Assembly (NCBI GenBank): GCA_016808115.1 | Contig: JAEQBH010004112.1 | Coordinates: 1 to 64,000, forward strand | Source of the DNA: Tetrastigma voinierianum | Lineage: Eukaryota > Streptophyta > Magnoliopsida > Vitales > Vitaceae | Reading direction: 5' to 3' | Length of the DNA: 64,000 nucleotides | Shown: positions 61,260 to 64,000 of the stretch, piece after piece | Layout of the letters: each line of letters begins with the position of its first letter | How positions within the stretch are numbered: position 1 is the stretch's first letter | The notes under the pieces: model-generated | The model's database searches: none | What the model was told of the DNA's origin: nothing | What the model saw: only the letters and a program-made list of their open reading frames with translations | Translations under genes and position numbers: made by a program

Positions 61260-63625
61260 TGATTGTTAGTACTGCCTCATTAAAAACTTTATCAGTAAAA
61301 CTCAGTGGGATAAAACCTAGACGAAGGGAAAAAAAGTATAGTATCATAACAATGCTTTCCTTAATAATGTCATGAATAAGATATCTTCAAATTTCATTTT
61401 GAAGGTCTTTCAGTTGGTGCATACCAATTTGGTGTACAAGTTTCTTGAATGGTGTTATAGGCAAGGCCTTTGTAAATAGATATGCTAGATTATCCTTTGG
61501 ACCTTATCTAGCCGTGACCCAGTTTCACCACTATTATAAGTTTCATTAGTATAGAAAGCTATCTTGAAATATGTTTAGTTCGATCTCCCTTTAATAAATC
61601 CTCATTTGACTTGTCACGATGCATGATGCGTTGTCTTCTATAAAGCTGTTGTTTACTTTTAATAGAGGGTAGTCCACATGATTCTTGAATGTGTCGTATC
61701 ATGGATCTCAACCAAACGAATTATCGACTAGCTTCATGCATGACAAGTATTTATGAATTATTAGAGAAGGTAGCCACCATTGTTTGTATTGATGATTTCC
61801 AGGATATTGTAGTATTTCCAAGAGTAAAAATGTATCCTGTCTATGATCGAGCTTTGTGGGGGCTCGAAAGGTAGCTTGCATCTGCATAACCAAATAATTG
61901 CGGTTCCAATATTTTGGAATAAAATAATCCTATGTCACTTGTTCCATGGAGATAACTTAATACATGTTTAATTATGTTCCAATGCCTTTTAGTTGGGGTG
62001 ATATATCTTATACGCTAATAAGTTAGCAGAAGCAATGGCGGTCGGCTATAATTTGCAAGATACACTGATGCCGCAGTTACACTACGATATGGTACTTCCG
62101 GACCAAGTAATTCTTCATTTTCCTCTTTAAGCCGAAACGAATCTTTAGTCACTTCAAGTGATCGAACAACCATAGGAGAACTTAGAGGGTGAGATTTATC
62201 CATATAAAAACATTTCAAGACTTTTTCTGTATACGTTGATTGATGGATAAAGACACCATTTAAACAATACTCGATTTGCAAGCCGAGACAATATTTTATT
62301 TTCCTAAGATCTTTCTTTTCAAATTCCTTCTTTAAGTAATTAATTTGTGTTAATAGCTCTTTAGAAGACTCACGATTAAATTTAAATGTCTACGTATACG
62401 CAAGAGTTGAGGAATCAACTACAATTTTCTTGTAAAACTACATGAGCAAATTGGATCGTTAACATACCCTTCTTTGAGTAAATACTGGCTTAAACGATTA
62501 TATCACATTCGACCTGATTGTTTTAGTCCATATAAAGATTGTTGCAACTTAATTGAGTACATGCTCTGTGGTTGAGAATTCATTGCTTCAGGCAATTTAA
62601 ATCCTTCGAGGATTTTCATATATACATTAGTATCTATAGATCCTTATAAATATGTTGTGACTACATCCATTAGTCACATATCAAGTCCTTCACAAACTGA
62701 AAAACATATCAAATAGTGAAATGTGGTTGCATCTAGTACAGGAGAATATGTTTCCTCATATTCAATTCCAGGTCTTTGTGAAAAACCTTGTGCCACAAGT
62801 CGTCTTTGTATATCGTACAATTTCATTTTGTTCATTTCGTTTTCGTACAAAGACCATCAATATCCAACAAGTTGTATATTTGTAGGTGTTTGGATTACTG
62901 GTCCAAATACCTTTCGTTTAGCTAGTGATATCAACTATGTTTGGATTTCTTCTTTCCATTGTAACCAGTCATGTCGTTGTCGACATTCATTCATATTTTG
63001 TGGCTCTTACCCTTCATCATTATTTATGATGTTCATAGCTACTGGAAGAAAAACATCATCACATAAGGGTAGTACTTGATCCATATTTTACCATATATAC
63101 ATAATTGATAGGGATCTCTTCCATTTGTTAGCAGACATATGCAGTCTCAGATAACTTTTTGATTGGTACCTCTTTATGGGTTATTAGTTCATCAACTTGA
63201 GGCTCAAGATCTATTTCTTTTAATCCCTTTATATTTATATGCTCTTCAGGAGCATGAATCTGAATATTTATCCTTTTTTCTAGGAGTTGTGTCTTTTTGA
63301 GGGGATGGGCCAGAGGGTGGAGTCCGCGTTTTAATTGTGGCTTGGGCTCATTAGTCATTATACCTTCCAATTTTCCCATTGGAATTTCAATTTGTGATGA
63401 GACATTTGCAGCTGGTATATGTGATTTTGTAACCTTCGCTAAATCGACAAAAGCATTAAGCAATATATTTGCAAGATCTTGTAAATGAATTATCTTTTGA
63501 ACTTCTTGTTCAGATTTCTTTGTAGGGGAATCGAGATGAGATAAAGAGGATTCATTCTGTAAAACCCAAGTAAATTTGAAATTTTTTTCAAAGAGACTAA
63601 ACGGTAGAATTATTGATACGGGCAT
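61260..63625 (-). pseudogene. Ty1/copia pol fragment (linker, RT, RNase H)
   Basis: In minus-strand order: the integrase-RT linker (VQKIIHLQDLANILLNAF, KVTKSHIPAAN; 63625-63128), RT with RLVAQGFSQRPGIEYEETYS (about 62870-62750), SIKLQQSLYGLKQS, a broken YVDD box near 62390 where one base is missing, LGLQIEYCLNGVFIHQSTYT (62281 on), and RNase H ending DNLAYLFTKALP (about 61480). Fragments of all three reading frames with stops show it cannot make one product. The order RT-RNase H then LTR, with the linker after integrase, is copia. The 5' half (gag, integrase) is missing from the window. Confidence 0.85.
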
Positions 63626-64000
63626 GAAATTTTCTAGATCTCGGATGAAAAAATGGACCTTATCGTTGGATTTATCTCGCGAAATCTAGTTACCAGGCAA
63701 TTTAGTTGAATTAGAATAGTTGGATTTTGCAATTTTAGAGGCGACAGATTGTTCTATAAAAGCCTTGGCAGATTTTGGAAAATAATTTAAGTAAAGTTCA
63801 TTTAAAATAATTTCAACTTGAACAGACGAAACGAAAGAAATTTTTTCAAGGGAGAAACAAACTCGGACCAGTCGCGGACACGTGGCGTGTTGTGAGCCAC
63901 CCACTTAAAACTTAAGCGAGGGCTTGAGGGATAAAAAAGGAAGAGATCCCATTCTTTTCATGGTTTTGGCTTAGAGGGAGAGAACGAGAGGAGAAATAAA
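63626..64000. other. Sequence upstream of the copia fragment
   Basis: The expected integrase sequence is not found here. A minus-strand frame at 63686-63904 (72 residues) has no family I recognise. It may be a different repeat abutting the truncated copia element. Confidence 0.4.

Overview
The window is nuclear DNA of a flowering plant, most likely a woody eudicot. The species cannot be fixed from the sequence. The evidence is intron-rich genes with GT/AG splicing, long AT-rich gaps, and abundant LTR retrotransposons, LINEs and hAT elements. No bacterial, viral or organellar gene block and no CRISPR array was seen.

Gene-bearing part (about 2.7-34.6 kb). Three conserved plant genes can be rebuilt exon by exon. 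They are a CRIB-RhoGAP (ROP GTPase-activating protein, + strand, 2735-5247), a three-RRM CELF/Bruno-type RNA-binding protein (BRN1/BRN2 type, - strand, 16997-23234) and a mitochondrial substrate carrier (- strand, 30469-34576). From memory, their closest Arabidopsis relatives are At4g03100, At4g03110 and At4g03115, which are neighbours in the same order, so this looks like preserved microsynteny. A small Asp-rich hypothetical gene (- strand, 5886-6449) lies convergent to the RopGAP gene. The three genes act in separate processes (ROP signalling, mRNA control, mitochondrial transport), and nothing suggests a shared pathway.

Insertions among the genes: a solo-LTR-like block (8171-9628), a fold-back repeat (9860-10043), a 1.3-kb hAT element with 8-bp target duplications (13217-14526), a tail-only LINE insertion (14843-14886), a 5'-truncated LINE inside a BRN intron with a 12-bp duplication (18367-18996), and a MITE with long inverted repeats (29057-29334).

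Repeat part (about 35-64 kb). This holds a degraded minus-strand LTR element with a tRNA-iMet-type primer site (about 37.4-44.0 kb), a poly-A retroposon (44080-44614) and a 15-kb Ty3/gypsy element of Tat-like type with both LTRs (45652 to about 60690). The gypsy element carries fragments of gag, protease, RT-RNase H and integrase, a nested 4.3-kb solo LTR and a degenerate 88-bp tandem array. A minus-strand Ty1/copia pol fragment with its polypurine tract and 3' LTR (about 60.8-63.6 kb) runs towards the window edge.

Main caution: all three conserved genes, and the retroelements, contain many single-base insertions and deletions, often in homopolymers, while splice sites and domain motifs stay intact. 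This looks more like an unpolished consensus than pseudogenes, and every CDS here should be read with that in mind. I found no convincing new biological system. The best leads are the fold-back locus, the repeat arrays and the unexplained 38-43.5 kb interior.
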